A stretch of DNA of 64,000 nucleotides from Micromonospora sp. FIMYZ51 (GCF_038246755.1 NZ_CP134706.1:5208001-5272000), one strand, 5' to 3'. Counted from the first letter of the stretch, positions 1 through 9,736 are shown. A program made the numbers and translations. Notes: generated by a model not told the origin, from the sequence alone.

Positions 1-402
1 CAGCTCGGCGCCCTCGACCAGGGCGTACTTCTCGACCACCTGCCGGGCGCGGGCCTCGGCGGCGTCGTCGTCGGGAAGGAAGACCAGGCCGGTGGCGTAC
101 TCGCCGGCCGGGGGCAGCGGGAACTGCACCACGGCGCGCAGAAACGCGTCCGGTACCTGGATCATGATGCCCGCGCCGTCACCGGTGTTCGGTTCGGCAC
201 CCCGGGCACCCCGGTGGTCCAGCCGACACAGCGCGCCGAGGCCGTTGGCGACCACCGTGTGAGAGCGTCGACCGTGCAGGTCCGCCACGAAGGCCACGCC
301 ACACGCATCGTGCTCGTGGGCGCCGTCATAGAGACCGGCCGGGGATGTCACCTGGCCGGTTCCCGGCGCCGGATGGGGGCGGTGTGGGTACGCAAAGGCC
401 AC
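1..402 (-). CDS. gltB: Glutamate synthase large subunit, N-terminal part (runs off the window)
   Basis: The first 134 codons of the ferredoxin/NADPH-dependent GOGAT alpha chain are present. The protein makes two glutamates from glutamine and 2-oxoglutarate. After a short leader comes the stretch HEHDACGVAFVADLHG, in which the Cys is the N-terminal nucleophile of the class II glutamine amidotransferase domain once the leader is removed. It is followed by LCRLDHRGARGAEPNTGDGAG, typical of this family. I chose the GTG at 402 because AGGAGG lies about 4-5 nt upstream of it. The gene continues beyond position 1. It follows the lgt/monooxygenase region, and gltB next to trp-lgt is a common actinobacterial arrangement. 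Confidence 0.9.
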   Translation of the reverse strand, partial: MAFAYPHRPHPAPGTGQVTSPAGLYDGAHEHDACGVAFVADLHGRRSHTVVANGLGALCRLDHRGARGAEPNTGDGAGIMIQVPDAFLRAVVQFPLPPAGEYATGLVFLPDDDAAEARARQVVEKYALVEGAEL

Positions 403-549
403 CGGGCCTCCTGTCGTCACTCAGGTTGGATCACGGTCGGGACGACGTCGGCCCTTACTCGGTCTATTGAGTCTACGTTAGGGCGCGGTACGCAAGGCCA
501 GTGCAGATTGATCACACCGTCCAGAGTCTGGGACCGGTAGTCTCGCGCG

Positions 550-1376
550 GTGGATAGCATGCACGCCGGCCTGCTCGACCGGTTGGAACGCTTCTACGAC
601 GGACTGCCCCGGGAAGCGGCCCGTGCGGAAGATCACGGCGGTTTGGTGCTCTTCATCCGGAACGGCCCCGGATGGCCGTTCTACGCCCGTCCCCGGCGGG
701 GCGCGTCCCGACCGCCCACCCTCGCCGACCTGTCGGCGGTACGGGCCCGCCAGCGGGCCCTCGGCCTGCCCGAGGCCCTCGAATGGGTGCATGAGAGCAC
801 ACCCGGTCTGCTCGCCGTGGCCCGCTCGGCGGGCCTGTCGGTGCACCAGGCACCGCTCATGGTGCTCGACCCGGCCGGGCTGCCCGATCCGGCCACCTGT
901 GCCGGCGTACCGACCCGGGTGCTGAGCCCGACCGACCCCGATCTGTCGGCGGCGGTGGCGGCCCGCCGCGCGGTCGCCGCGGTCGGCTTCTCGGTGCCCG
1001 GCACCGGCCGGGGCCGGCCGGCCCCACCGAGCGGGACGCCGCGCTCGCCGAACTGGACGTGGCGGCGCTGGCCGAGGAGCGGGCCGGTATCGTCGCCGGA
1101 CGACGGCTGTCCGCGCTGGTCAGAACGGCCGAGGAGGGGGTGCTGGCGGGCGCCATGGCGATGCGCCTCGACGACGCCGCCGAGATCGCCGGGGTGGCCA
1201 CCCTGCCGGCCGCCCGCCGTCGCGGCCTGGCCACCGCCGTCACGGCCGCCCTGGCCCGGGCCCTGCTGGCCGCCGGCGTCGACCTGGTCTTCCTCGCCGC
1301 CGGTGACGAGGAGATCGCCCGGGTCTACCTACGGGTCGGCTTCCGGCGGGTGGCGACCGCCTGCACCGCCAACTGA
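550..1376 (+). pseudogene. GNAT-family N-acetyltransferase, reading frame broken near position 1015
   Basis: The gene reads in one frame from GTG 550 to about 1010 (MDSMHAGLLDRLERFYDGL...) and in another from about 1020 to the stop at 1374-1376. The second part contains an acetyl-CoA binding loop (LPAARRRGLATAV) and a GNAT-like C-terminus (YLRVGFRRV). The two parts fit together as one protein of about 275 residues if one base is added in the G/C run at 1001-1025. GTG 550 is preceded by TAGTCT and 6 nt, a leaderless start. The substrate is unknown. The break may be a real mutation or a sequencing error; similar one-base breaks occur in essential genes of this window, which favours error. Confidence 0.75.
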
Positions 1377-1386
1377 CCCGCTCCGG

Positions 1387-2571
1387 TCAGTTGGCCGGCG
1401 GGCGCCACTGGGTGGCGATGGTGGTGGCGCTGCCGAGCAGGCGGGGAGTGATGGTGCCGAGCGCGGCGTCGCGGGCGCGCAACGCCAGCCGGCCCCGGGT
1501 CTGTAGCACCGCCGACATCCGGCGGGTCTGCCGGACCACGACCGCCGCGCGGGGCCGACGCACCCGGTCGTACGCCAGCACCGCGTCGGGCAGCGTCGAC
1601 TCGCGCAGCAGCGCGGCGAGCGTCGCGGCGTCCTCGAAGGCGAGGCAGGTGCCCTGCCCGAGGTGCGGCGGCATGGCGTGCGCGGCGTCGCCGAGCAGCA
1701 CCACCCCACCCGGTCCGACCGGAAAGCCGTACGCCCGGGGCAGCGGACGCAGTTCCCGGATCTCCTGCTGCACCAGGTCGGCCGGATCGGTGGCGGCAAG
1801 CAACTCGGCCACGGGTGCGGGCCAGCCGGCGTACCAGCGGCGCAACAGCGCAAGTTGCGTCTCGGGCGGCTCCGGTCGGGGCGCACCGGCCGCGGTCGCC
1901 ATCCAGTGGATGCCGCCCCGGCTGGACCCGCCGGAGGAGCCCCGGTCGCCCAGCGAGGCGGCCACGAACCGGTAGCCGGCGCCGAGGATCTCGCCGCCGA
2001 CGGCCTCGGGCAGGCCCGAGGCCCGATACCAGGGGATCACCGCCCGCCAGGCGGCGCAGCCGGAGCTGACCAGGCTCGCCTCGGGGGCTAGCTGACGGCG
2101 GATCACGCTCTCGGCGCCGTCCGCCGCGACGATGAGGTCCGCCTCGAAGGTATGCCGGCCGTCGCCGACCGCCGGACGCTCGCCCGGCGTCGCGCGTACC
2201 GTCCGCACGGTCACCCCGGTGCGCAGCTCGACCCGTTCCCCCAGGCCCGCGATCAGCGCGTCGTGCAGGTCCTCCCGGTGCACCACCACCGGCAGCCGCT
2301 CGACCGGGGTCTGTCTCGGCTGCACCAGCCAGTGCCCGTCCGGGCGTCGGATTCCGCCGTCGGGCAACGGCGTGGCGATCGCGTCCAGGCCGGCGGCGAG
2401 GTCCAGGGCACGCAGGGCGCGGACCCCGTTGGGCCAGAGCACCACGGCCGTCGGCTCGGGGCGGATCCGGTCGGCCCGCTCCAGGAGGGTGACCTGCCAG
2501 CCGGATCGGGCCAGCGCGCCGGAGACCGCCAGGCCGCCGGGGCCGCCGCCGACCACCACCGCGGTACGCAT
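1387..2571 (-). CDS. FAD-dependent monooxygenase (PHBH/salicylate hydroxylase-like fold)
   Basis: A protein of 394 residues with the class A flavoprotein monooxygenase layout. It has an N-terminal dinucleotide-binding motif (VVGGGPGGLAVSGALARSG, residues about 6-24), a central DG-type region (IVAADGAESVIRRQL), and the C-terminal FAD ribityl-binding motif GDAAHAMPPHLGQG followed by AFEDAATLA. Such enzymes hydroxylate aromatic or polyketide-like substrates using NAD(P)H and oxygen. The substrate cannot be read from the sequence. It lies immediately downstream of lgt on the same strand (12-nt gap), which suggests cotranscription but no functional link. Convergent with the GNAT gene. Confidence 0.85.
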   Translation of the reverse strand: MRTAVVVGGGPGGLAVSGALARSGWQVTLLERADRIRPEPTAVVLWPNGVRALRALDLAAGLDAIATPLPDGGIRRPDGHWLVQPRQTPVERLPVVVHREDLHDALIAGLGERVELRTGVTVRTVRATPGERPAVGDGRHTFEADLIVAADGAESVIRRQLAPEASLVSSGCAAWRAVIPWYRASGLPEAVGGEILGAGYRFVAASLGDRGSSGGSSRGGIHWMATAAGAPRPEPPETQLALLRRWYAGWPAPVAELLAATDPADLVQQEIRELRPLPRAYGFPVGPGGVVLLGDAAHAMPPHLGQGTCLAFEDAATLAALLRESTLPDAVLAYDRVRRPRAAVVVRQTRRMSAVLQTRGRLALRARDAALGTITPRLLGSATTIATQWRPPAN

Positions 2572-2583
2572 ACCGCCCCCTCG

Positions 2584-3780
2584 TTAGCTGTCGCGATCGG
2601 CGGGTCGGCCGGGCGCGGACTCCACCGCCTCGCCGTCGGCGGACCCACCGGCCGGCTCGGCGCCACCGCTCGCGGCGGCCGGGCCCGACGAGCCGGAGTC
2701 CGCGGTCGCGGAGTTCCCGGCGCCGGTGGTGGTCCCGGAGTCGCCAGCGGAGTCACCGGCGACCACCTCGGGCGGCGCCTCGCCGGTGGCCTGCCAGTGC
2801 CGGAACTGCTCCTCGCTGACCACCCGGTAGCCCTCCGGCACGGCCGACTCGCTGCTGGCCCGCTGCGCCGACAGATCCAGCTGGGAGACGTCGGAGCTGG
2901 TCTGCGGCGCGGGGGCCGCCGGCAGGCCGATCGGGATCAGGTACTCGCGCGGCCCACGGACCCGCAGGAAGTAGATCAACGCGCCGAGGAAGACAAGCGC
3001 CGCGGTCCAGACGTTGAGGCGTACGCCGAGGACGGTGTTCGCCTCGTCGGTGCGCATCATCTCGATCCAGAACCGGCCGGCGGTGTAGCCCATCACGTAG
3101 AGCGCGAACGCCCGGCCCCGGCCGAGGCGCAGCTTGCGGTCGAGGAAGAAGACAAGCGCGGCGACGCCGACGTTCCACAGCGCCTCGTAGGCGAAGGTCG
3201 GGTGGTAGAGCCCCTCCTCCAGGATCGGCCGGCCCGCCTCGTCGCGCAGCGCCTGCCCGCCGTCCATCCGGTGGATCTCCAGCCCCCAGGGCAGGTCGGT
3301 CCGGCCGCCGTAGAGCTCGTTGTTGAACCAGTTGCCGAGCCGCCCGACCGCCTGGGCCAGTGGCAGGCCCGGCGCCAGCGCGTCGGCGACCACCGCGAAC
3401 GGGATGCCGAGCTGCCGGGCGGCGAACCAGGCACCGACCGCGCCACCGGCGACCGCGCCCCAGATGCCCAGCCCACCCTCGTGGATGAAGAACACCTTGA
3501 TCGGGTCACCGCCGGTGCCGAAGTACGCCGCCGGAGAGGAGATCACGTGGTAGATCCGGGCACCGATGATGCCGGCCGGCACCGCCCAGAGGGCGATGTC
3601 CAGCACCGCACCGGGGGCGACGCCACGCTGACGCAGTCGTCGTTCGGTGATCCAGCAGGCCAGTACGATGCCGGCGATGATGCACAGGGCGTACGCCCGC
3701 AGGGGGATCGGCCCGAGGTGCCACACGGCGGTACTCGGGCTGGGGATGGCGGCCAGGTACGTCGGCGAGGCGAGACTCAC
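2584..3780 (-). CDS. lgt: Prolipoprotein diacylglyceryl transferase
   Basis: An integral membrane enzyme that moves diacylglycerol from phosphatidylglycerol to the lipobox cysteine of prolipoproteins. After the first lines (IPSPSTAVWHLGPIPLRAYAL) several hydrophobic segments follow, with the family signature GRLGNWFNNELYGG and HEGGLGIWGAV. About 100 residues of a Glu/Ser/Ala/Gly-rich hydrophilic tail follow the last membrane segment, as in many actinobacterial Lgt proteins. I chose GTG 3780 (VSLASPTYLAAI) by similarity of the N-terminus; there is no clear ribosome binding site. In this sequence the frame is open upstream all the way into trpA (see finding). The spacer in between holds a palindromic element and a long C-rich tract. 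Confidence 0.9.
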   Translation of the reverse strand: MSLASPTYLAAIPSPSTAVWHLGPIPLRAYALCIIAGIVLACWITERRLRQRGVAPGAVLDIALWAVPAGIIGARIYHVISSPAAYFGTGGDPIKVFFIHEGGLGIWGAVAGGAVGAWFAARQLGIPFAVVADALAPGLPLAQAVGRLGNWFNNELYGGRTDLPWGLEIHRMDGGQALRDEAGRPILEEGLYHPTFAYEALWNVGVAALVFFLDRKLRLGRGRAFALYVMGYTAGRFWIEMMRTDEANTVLGVRLNVWTAALVFLGALIYFLRVRGPREYLIPIGLPAAPAPQTSSDVSQLDLSAQRASSESAVPEGYRVVSEEQFRHWQATGEAPPEVVAGDSAGDSGTTTGAGNSATADSGSSGPAAASGGAEPAGGSADGEAVESAPGRPADRDS

Positions 3781-3799
3781 GGATGCACACGGTACCGCT

Positions 3800-3895
3800 G
3801 TCACCCCCTCCACCGTCACCCCGCCCACCACCCCACCCACCACCCCGCCCCCACCCACACCCCACCCCACACCCCACCCGCCCCACCCAGCCCCC
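3800..3895. repeat. Low-complexity C-rich tract (CCCACC-type) between trpA and lgt
   Basis: Almost one hundred bases of the plus strand consist of CCCACC, CCACACC and CCCCGCC variants. On the trp-lgt transcript this is a purely G-rich G/U stretch able to form G-quadruplex-like or slippery structure. It lies directly between the palindromic element at 3898 and the lgt start, so it could separate expression of lgt from trpA. No gene is seen in it. Confidence 0.7.
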
Positions 3896-3897
3896 GC

Positions 3898-3965
3898 GAT
3901 CTTGCACTTTTCGTCGCCCCAAACCAGGACATAACAGACGTTTCGTCGACCAAAAGTGCATGATC
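3898..3965. repeat. 68-bp imperfect palindrome (GATCwTGCACTTTT arms), MITE-like intergenic element
   Basis: The ends GATCTTGCACTTTT and, inverted, GATCATGCACTTTT match at 13 of 14 positions, followed by CGTCG-type inner arms and a loop of about 25-29 nt. Transcribed from the trp side it would fold into a stable stem, a possible terminator or processing site between trpA and lgt. It resembles short palindromes that I recall as frequent between genes in Micromonosporaceae; that memory is unverified. No second copy was seen in this window. Confidence 0.65.
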
Positions 3966-3985
3966 GGCGAGAAAGGGGTGTGGGG

Positions 3986-4788
3986 TTAGGGGTGGGGGTG
4001 CGGACGCCCTGGGCTAGTTCGGTGGACAGGGTGGCGAGGGCGGTGCGGGCGGCGGCGGGGTCGGGGGCGTCGAGCAGGCAACGGATCAGGGCGCTGCCGA
4101 CGATCACCCCGTCGGCGTACCCGGCGACGGCGGCGGCCTGCGCACCCGTGCCGACGCCCAGGCCGACGCCGACCGGCAGGTCGGTGACCTCCCGGACCCG
4201 GGACACCAGCACGGGCGCGGCCTGCGAGGTCTGGGTACGTGCGCCGGTCACCCCCATCAGGGCGGTGGCGTAGACGAAGCCACGGCAGTGCCGCACGGTC
4301 ATCGCCAGCCGGTCATCCGTGGAGGAGGGCGCGACCAGGAAGGTCCGGTCCAACCCGTACGCATCCGAGGCGGCCAGCCACTCGTCGGCCTCCTCCGGAA
4401 TCAGATCCGGAGTGATCAGCCCGGTCCCCCCGGCGGCGGCCAGGTCCCGGGCGAACGCCTGCACGCCGTAGCGCTCGATCGGGTTCCAGTAGGTCATCGT
4501 GACCACCTGTGCGCCGGTGGCCGCGACCTCCTCGATGATCCGCAGCGCGTCCCGGGTGCGTACGCCGCCGGCCAGGGCGATGTCGCTGGCCCGCTGGATC
4601 ACCGGGCCGTCCATCACCGGATCGGAGTAGGGGATCTCCACCTCGATCACGTCGACCCCGGCGGAGACCATCGTCTTCATCGCCGCGATGCTCTGCTCGA
4701 CGGTGGGGAAGCCGGCCGGCATGCAGCCGATCAACACCGCGCGCCCATCCGCCCTGGCCTTGTCGAAGGCGACCCCGATCCGGCTCAT
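3986..4788 (-). CDS. trpA: Tryptophan synthase alpha chain (stop codon apparently lost by one missing base)
   Basis: Cleaves indole-3-glycerol phosphate to indole and glyceraldehyde-3-phosphate and channels indole to TrpB. The catalytic acids are visible in VIEVEIPYSDPVMDGP. The phosphate-binding end is seen in VGLGVGTGAQ and GVIVGSALI. ATG 4788 is the start. After LATLSTELAQGVR the frame as given continues without a stop through the spacer into lgt. If one C is added in the run at 3988-4000, a TAA at 3986-3988 comes into frame and gives 267 residues, exactly the normal TrpA length. I therefore end the gene there. Downstream of trpB in the trpCBA operon. Confidence 0.85.
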
Positions 4789-4831
4789 GCCGGTACCTCG
4801 CCGCGCCGTGCGACCCGCTGGTTCATGGCCC

Positions 4832-6067
4832 TCACTCCTTGTCGAGGATGCCGAAGTACTCGCCGGCGGTGTGTACGTCCTTGTCACCCCGACCGGAGAG
4901 GTTGACCACGATGGTGGGCTGCCGGCCCAGCTCGGCGGCGAGTTCTCCGGCCACGGCAAGGGTGCCGGCGAGGGCGTGCGCGCTCTCGATCGCGGGGATG
5001 ATCCCCTCGGTGCGGCACAGCAGCTCGAACGCCGCCATCGCCTCGGCGTCGGTCACCGGCCGGTAGCTGGCCCGGCCGGTGTCGTGCAGCCAGGCGTGCT
5101 CCGGCCCCACCCCCGGGTAGTCCAGCCCGGCGGAGATCGAGTGCGACTCCCGGGTCTGGCCGTCGTCGTCCTGGAGCACGTACGTCCGAGTGCCGTGCAG
5201 CACGCCGGCCGAGCCGCCGGTGATGCTGGCCGCGTGCCGGCCGGTGGACATGCCCTCGCCGCCGGCCTCGAAGCCGTAGAGCCGCACCTGCGGGTCGTCG
5301 GTGAAGGCGTGGAAGATGCCGAGCGCGTTGGAGCCGCCGCCGACGCAGGCGGTGACCGCGTCCGGCAGCGCGCCGGTCAGGTCCAGGCACTGCGCACGCG
5401 CCTCGTCGCCGATGCCCCGGACGAAGTCGCGCACCAGCTGCGGGAACGGGTGCGGGCCGGCGGCCGTGCCGATCAGGTAGTGGGTGTCGTCGACGTTGGC
5501 CACCCAGTCCCGCATCGCCTCGTTCATCGCGTCCTTGAGCGTGCGCGAGCCGGTGGTGACCGGGACCACCGTGGCACCGAGCATCCGCATCCGGGCCACG
5601 TTCAACGCCTGCCGCTCGGTGTCCACCTCGCCCATGTAGACCACGCAGTCCAGGTCGAACAGGGCGGCGGCGGTGGCGGTGGCGACGCCGTGCTGACCGG
5701 CGCCGGTCTCGGCGATCACCCGCCGCTTACCCATCCGCCGGGTGAGCAGCGCCTGACCGAGCACGTTGCGCACCTTGTGCGCGCCGGTGTGGTTGAGGTC
5801 CTCCCGCTTGAGCAGCACCCGGGCACCGGCCTGCGCGGAGAAGCGACGGGCCTCGTACAGCAGCGACGGGGTGCCGGCGTAGTCGCGCAGCAGGGCGGCG
5901 AACTCGGCCTGGAACTCCTCGTCGGCCATTGCCGCCCGGTGCGCGGCGTCCAGCTCGTTCAGGGCGGCGACCAGCGCCTCCGGCACGAAACGGCCACCGA
6001 AGCGGCCGAAGTGACCGGCCGCGTCGGGAAACTGCGCCGCCGGGGCGGCCAGCGCGTCGGCGCTCAT
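4832..6067 (-). CDS. trpB: Tryptophan synthase beta chain
   Basis: A PLP enzyme of 411 residues that condenses indole with serine to give tryptophan. The N-terminus [15 protein letters not shown] is family-typical. The PLP lysine sits in [11 protein letters not shown]. The glycine-rich phosphate loop is [12 protein letters not shown], and the C-terminus holds [12 protein letters not shown]. It is second in the trpC-trpB-trpA operon, 35 nt after trpC and 43 nt before trpA. Length is normal and all key residues are present. Confidence 0.97.
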   Translation of the reverse strand: MSADALAAPAAQFPDAAGHFGRFGGRFVPEALVAALNELDAAHRAAMADEEFQAEFAALLRDYAGTPSLLYEARRFSAQAGARVLLKREDLNHTGAHKVRNVLGQALLTRRMGKRRVIAETGAGQHGVATATAAALFDLDCVVYMGEVDTERQALNVARMRMLGATVVPVTTGSRTLKDAMNEAMRDWVANVDDTHYLIGTAAGPHPFPQLVRDFVRGIGDEARAQCLDLTGALPDAVTACVGGGSNALGIFHAFTDDPQVRLYGFEAGGEGMSTGRHAASITGGSAGVLHGTRTYVLQDDDGQTRESHSISAGLDYPGVGPEHAWLHDTGRASYRPVTDAEAMAAFELLCRTEGIIPAIESAHALAGTLAVAGELAAELGRQPTIVVNLSGRGDKDVHTAGEYFGILDKE

Positions 6068-6102
6068 GCCGACTCCTCTCGGTACGACGGGTACCGGCGC
6101 GG

Positions 6103-6993
6103 TCAGCGCACCGGGCGGGGCGTCGCGGGGTGATTGCCCGCGTTTACCAGTTCGGCCACCGCCTCGCGGGGACTCTTCTGGGTGATCAGGCCCTCGCCGA
6201 CAAGTACCGCGTCGGCGCCGGCCGAGGCGTACCGGATGAGGTCGTGCGGGCCGCGTACGCCGGACTCGGCGATCTTGACAACGCTGCTCGGCAGGCCGGG
6301 CGCGATCCGTTCGAAGACCGACCGGTCGACCTCCAGGGTACGCAGATCGCGGGCGTTGACCCCGATCACCTGCGCACCGGCCTCCAGCGCCCGGTCGGCC
6401 TCCTCCTCGTCGTGCACCTCGACAAGCGCGGTCATGCCCAGCGACTCGATCCGCTCCAGCAGGCCGACCAGCACGTTCTGCTCCAGCGCGGCGACGATCA
6501 GCAGCACCAGGTCGGCACCGTGCGCCCGGGCCTCGTGCACCTGGTAGCTGGAGACCACGAAGTCCTTACGCAGCACCGGGACGTTCACCGCCGCTTTGAC
6601 GGTCGCCAGGTCGTCGAGCGATCCGCCGAACCAGCGGCCCTCGGTGAGCACACTGATCGCGCGGGCCCCGCCGGCGGCGTACTCACCGGCCAACTCGGCC
6701 GGGTCGGCGATCTCGGCCAACTTGCCCTTGGACGGCGAGGAGCGCTTCACCTCGGCGATGACGGCAACGCCCGGCCGCCGCAGGGCCGCGTACGCGTCCA
6801 GCGGCGGCGGGGCGGCGGCGGCCAGTTCGCGGATCCGCTCCAGCGGAACCTGCTCCTGCCGTCGGGCCACGTCCGCCCGGACGCCGGCCAGGATCTCGTC
6901 CAACACGCTCGTGGACGCCGCCGTACCGGCCTCGTCCCCCTCCGCGTGCGCATGCTCAGCAGTCACCAACGGACTCCCCTCTCCGGGTGTCAT
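6103..6993 (-). CDS. trpC: Indole-3-glycerol phosphate synthase
   Basis: Closes the indole ring from 1-(o-carboxyphenylamino)-1-deoxyribulose-5-phosphate. A TIM barrel with [13 protein letters not shown] (catalytic Lys), LRKDFVV and [10 protein letters not shown]. It is 296 residues from ATG 6993, about 25 longer than usual because of a variable N-terminal leader rich in Ala/Glu. ATG 6993 is preceded by TAGCAT and 6 nt, a leaderless pattern. GTG 6966 with GGGGAG upstream is an alternative that would give the shorter form. First gene of the trpCBA operon; no trpF is nearby. Confidence 0.95.
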   Translation of the reverse strand: MTPGEGSPLVTAEHAHAEGDEAGTAASTSVLDEILAGVRADVARRQEQVPLERIRELAAAAPPPLDAYAALRRPGVAVIAEVKRSSPSKGKLAEIADPAELAGEYAAGGARAISVLTEGRWFGGSLDDLATVKAAVNVPVLRKDFVVSSYQVHEARAHGADLVLLIVAALEQNVLVGLLERIESLGMTALVEVHDEEEADRALEAGAQVIGVNARDLRTLEVDRSVFERIAPGLPSSVVKIAESGVRGPHDLIRYASAGADAVLVGEGLITQKSPREAVAELVNAGNHPATPRPVR

Positions 6994-6999
6994 GGGCCG

Positions 7000-7005
7000 A
7001 TGCTA
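7000..7005 (-). promoter_or_regulatory. Predicted -10 box of the trpCBA promoter (TAGCAT, leaderless)
   Basis: TAGCAT on the minus strand followed by 6 nt and then ATG fits the actinobacterial leaderless arrangement, where transcription starts at the start codon. No convincing -35 hexamer is seen. If correct, there is no room for a leader peptide attenuator in front of trpC. Confidence 0.5.
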
Positions 7006-7346
7006 GGGGGCTCTACCTGGCCCCGAGCGGCGGGGGTATGGCGCTCCTCACGAAATGGACTGCGGCATAATGGCCAACTTGCGCAAACACGCTGTGACTC
7101 TACGTCACCGCCCCATCGACAGCCACTTATGTCGAGGTCGTCCGGGCGTACCGCCGACGGCCAGTACGACCGGCATCGATGCTGTGAGCTTGCTCAAGGA
7201 CGAACGGCCCTTTCCCTGCTCAGGTGGGCTGCCGGAGAGTTGACGAGGCAGTCATCACTACGAAACGCGAGTCGAGCAGCATCTTCCTCGGGCAGACTCA
7301 ACGACGCGCCTGCCCCACCACCCGCCGATCTTCTCCGGGGTGACCC
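7006..7346. other. Intergenic region between trpC and the 83-residue gene, no gene seen
   Basis: About 340 bases between divergent genes, less GC-rich than the surroundings. The short open frames in it lack ribosome binding sites and codon bias. No hairpin followed by a T-run, tRNA or riboswitch fold was recognised. It must hold the promoters for trpC (leftward) and for the 7347 gene (rightward). Confidence 0.5.
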
Positions 7347-7598
7347 ATGAGCTCCTCCGCGCCGCACCAGACCATCGGACTCACCACGATCTCGCGTACC
7401 GTCGCATCGCTCGCGGTCGGCGTCGTGCACACGCTGGAGCGCGCCATGGTCGGGCCGGACCGGATGCGGACCGCGAGCGGCAACGCGTGGGAGGCCATCT
7501 GCGCCGACCGGGCCCGCGCCGACCAGCGGGCCGCCCTCGACCAGTTGGTCGCCGAACTCGCCGCCGCCCGGGCCCGCAACCGCCAGTCGGTCAGCTGA
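7347..7598 (+). CDS. Conserved-looking small protein of unknown function, 83 residues
   Basis: ATG 7347 follows the weak ribosome binding site GGGGTG. The protein has a polar N-terminus, a moderately hydrophobic stretch (SRTVASLAVGVVHTL) and a helical, Ala/Arg/Glu-rich C-terminus (DQRAALDQLVAELAAARARN) that may form an amphipathic or coiled helix. No enzymatic motif is seen. Codon third positions are strongly G/C, which supports coding. Its last 8 bases overlap, tail to tail, the end of the trp-associated membrane gene. I do not recognise a family. Confidence 0.65.
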   Translation: MSSSAPHQTIGLTTISRTVASLAVGVVHTLERAMVGPDRMRTASGNAWEAICADRARADQRAALDQLVAELAAARARNRQSVS

Positions 7599-8186
7599 CC
7601 GTCGGATCCTCGCCCCGGTCCAGCGCGTCCCACGCGTCCACGGTGCTGCGCTCGCCGACCGGGCCACCCGCTGTCGTCGCTCGGGCGGAGCGCCGCTCGT
7701 ACCGGGCGCCCATCGCCGGCCACCGGTGGCCGCGCAGCGCGGTCAGCAGCCCACCGGCCGCCGCCAGCAACCCGCCGAGCAGGCAGAGCGCCGGCCACTG
7801 CCAGACGGTCCGGCCGTCGAGGTCGGCGAAGAGCCCGTAGCCTCCGCCCGCCGCCAGCGTCAGGCCGAGCAGCGCCAGCAGACCGCCAAGCACCCGACGC
7901 AGCCCGCCCCGGGTGGCCAGCACCGCGCCCCCGCCGGCCAGCCCGACCAGCGCCAGCGCCGACAGCCAGGGCAGCACCTGCGTCCCGGTGCGTCCCTCGG
8001 TCACCCCGAGCATCGGGTCCCGGCGGACGATCTCGCCCGATTCCCAGGCTTGCGTCGCCGTCCAGGCCGCCAGGCCCGCGCCGGCCAGGCAGAGCAGCAC
8101 GGCGTACGCCAACTCGCGCCGGCCCGCCGCCGGCCGCCCGCCACCGGCGGACCGGGCGGGGTCGTCTGGTCGGCCGTCCCGCTCAT
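7591..8186 (-). CDS. Trp-biosynthesis-associated membrane protein (frame break near the start)
   Basis: A membrane protein of the kind found next to trpE/trpC in actinobacteria (Trp_oprn_chp type). It shows four hydrophobic segments: ELAYAVLLCLAGAGLAAWT, a segment beginning LPWLSALALVGLAGGGAVLA, GGLLALLGLTLAAGGGYGLF and a C-terminal WPALCLLGGLLAAAGGLL, then a charged tail. The ATG at 8186 overlaps the trpE stop (ATGA), which indicates translational coupling, but its frame ([18 protein letters not shown]) is one base off the membrane-protein frame. One base added near 8110-8150 would join them. Without it, the start must lie inside trpE or at an internal GTG. Role in tryptophan synthesis unknown. 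Confidence 0.75.
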
Positions 8187-9736
8187 CGGGCCGGCCGCAG
8201 GGTCTCGGCGGCGGCGATGGCCGCCAGCACCGCGGCGGCCTTGTTCCGGGTCTCCTGGTCCTCCGCGGCCGGGTCGGAGTCGGCCACCACACCGGCGCCG
8301 GCCTGCACGTACGCCCGCCCGGAGCGGATCAGCGCGGTGCGGATGGCGATGGCCATGTCCAGGTCGCCGCCGAAGCCGAAGTAGCCGACGGTGCCGCCGT
8401 AGAGACCGCGACGGACCGGCTCCAACTCTTCGATGATCTCCATGGCGCGTACCTTCGGCGCACCGGAGAGGGTGCCCGCCGGGAACGTGGCGGCGAGCGC
8501 GTCGAAGGCGGTACGGTCCGCACGGAGCGTGCCGACCACGGTCGAGACGATGTGCATGACGTGGCTGTAGCGCTCGATGGTGGCGAACTCCGGCACCTCG
8601 ACGGTGCCCGGTCGGCAGACCCGGCCCAGGTCGTTGCGGCCCAGGTCGACAAGCATCACGTGCTCGGCGCGTTCCTTGGGGTCGGCGAGCAGTTCGGCGG
8701 CGAGCCGGGCGTCGGCCTCGGGTGTCGCGCCGCGCGGACGGGTGCCGGCGATCGGGTGCAGCAGGGCCCGCCGCTCGCCGTCGGCCTCGCCGGTCACCTT
8801 GAGGTGCGCCTCCGGCGACGAACCGACGATGTCGAAGTCGTCGAAGCGCAGCAGGTACATGTACGGGCTGGGGTTTGTGGTGCGCAACACCCGGTACACG
8901 TCAAGCGGGTCGGCCTCGGTGTCGCGCTCGAAGCGCTGGGCGAGCACGATCTGGAAGCACTCGCCGGCCCGGATCGCCTCCTTGGCCGCCTCGACCGCCT
9001 TCGGATAGCCGCCGTCGGGCGTACGGCTGCGCACCTCACCGGCGGGCGGCCGGCGGACCGTGGCGACCATCGGCGGGATGGGCCGCGACAACGCAGTGGT
9101 CATCGCGTCCAGCCGGCCCACCGCGTGGTGGTAGGCGGCGGTGACCATCGCCGCCCGGCCCGGCTCGTCGTGCGGCGGCAGCACGGCGTTGGCGACCAGG
9201 ATCGCCGAGCCGTCGAAGTGGTCCAGCACCACCAGATCGGTGGCGAGCATCATGCCCAGCTCGGGCAGGCGCAGGTCGTCCTCGGTGAGCGTGGGCAGCC
9301 GCTCGAAGCGGCGGATCAGGTCGTAGCCGAGGTAGCCGACCATGCCACCGGTCAGCGGGGGCATCCCGCCGTCCGGGTCGCCGGGCGGGCCGGCCAGCGC
9401 CGCCACCGTCGCGCGCAGCGCCTCGACCGGGTCACCTGTGGTCGGCAGGCCGGCCGGTGGCGTACCGAGCCAGGCGGCGACGCCGTCCCGCTCGACCAGG
9501 GTGGCGCTGCTGCGTACGCCGACGAAGGAGTAGCGGGACCAGGACAGGCCCGCCGAGCCCACGCCCTGCTCGGCCGACTCCAACAGGAAGGTCCCGGGGC
9601 CACCGGCCAGCTTGCGGTAGACCCCGACCGGAGTCTCCGCGTCGGCAAGCAGCCGCCGGGTCACCGGCACCACCCGCCAGCGGTCGGCCAACTCGGCGAA
9701 GGTGGCCGGATCCGGGCTCACCGCACCATCGCTCAC
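8183..9736 (-). CDS. trpE: Anthranilate synthase component I
   Basis: Makes anthranilate from chorismate with ammonia from TrpG, the first committed step to tryptophan. It is 517 residues. The N-terminal tryptophan feedback site LLES is present ([11 protein letters not shown]). The chorismate-binding half shows [18 protein letters not shown] and [23 protein letters not shown] 9736 overlaps the hisI stop (GTGA), and the stop overlaps the next start (ATGA), so hisI-trpE-membrane protein form one coupled unit. trpG and trpD are not in the window. Confidence 0.96.
   Translation of the reverse strand: MSDGAVSPDPATFAELADRWRVVPVTRRLLADAETPVGVYRKLAGGPGTFLLESAEQGVGSAGLSWSRYSFVGVRSSATLVERDGVAAWLGTPPAGLPTTGDPVEALRATVAALAGPPGDPDGGMPPLTGGMVGYLGYDLIRRFERLPTLTEDDLRLPELGMMLATDLVVLDHFDGSAILVANAVLPPHDEPGRAAMVTAAYHHAVGRLDAMTTALSRPIPPMVATVRRPPAGEVRSRTPDGGYPKAVEAAKEAIRAGECFQIVLAQRFERDTEADPLDVYRVLRTTNPSPYMYLLRFDDFDIVGSSPEAHLKVTGEADGERRALLHPIAGTRPRGATPEADARLAAELLADPKERAEHVMLVDLGRNDLGRVCRPGTVEVPEFATIERYSHVMHIVSTVVGTLRADRTAFDALAATFPAGTLSGAPKVRAMEIIEELEPVRRGLYGGTVGYFGFGGDLDMAIAIRTALIRSGRAYVQAGAGVVADSDPAAEDQETRNKAAAVLAAIAAAETLRPAR

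Noticed and set aside
6966..6966. GTG 6966 as the trpC start
   Set aside because: It has GGGGAG upstream, but ATG 6993 sits at the ideal distance from a TAGCAT box; kept as an alternative only.
7055..7243. Possible 62-residue gene between trpC and the 83-residue gene
   Set aside because: No ribosome binding site, no G/C third-position bias and no recognisable protein features.
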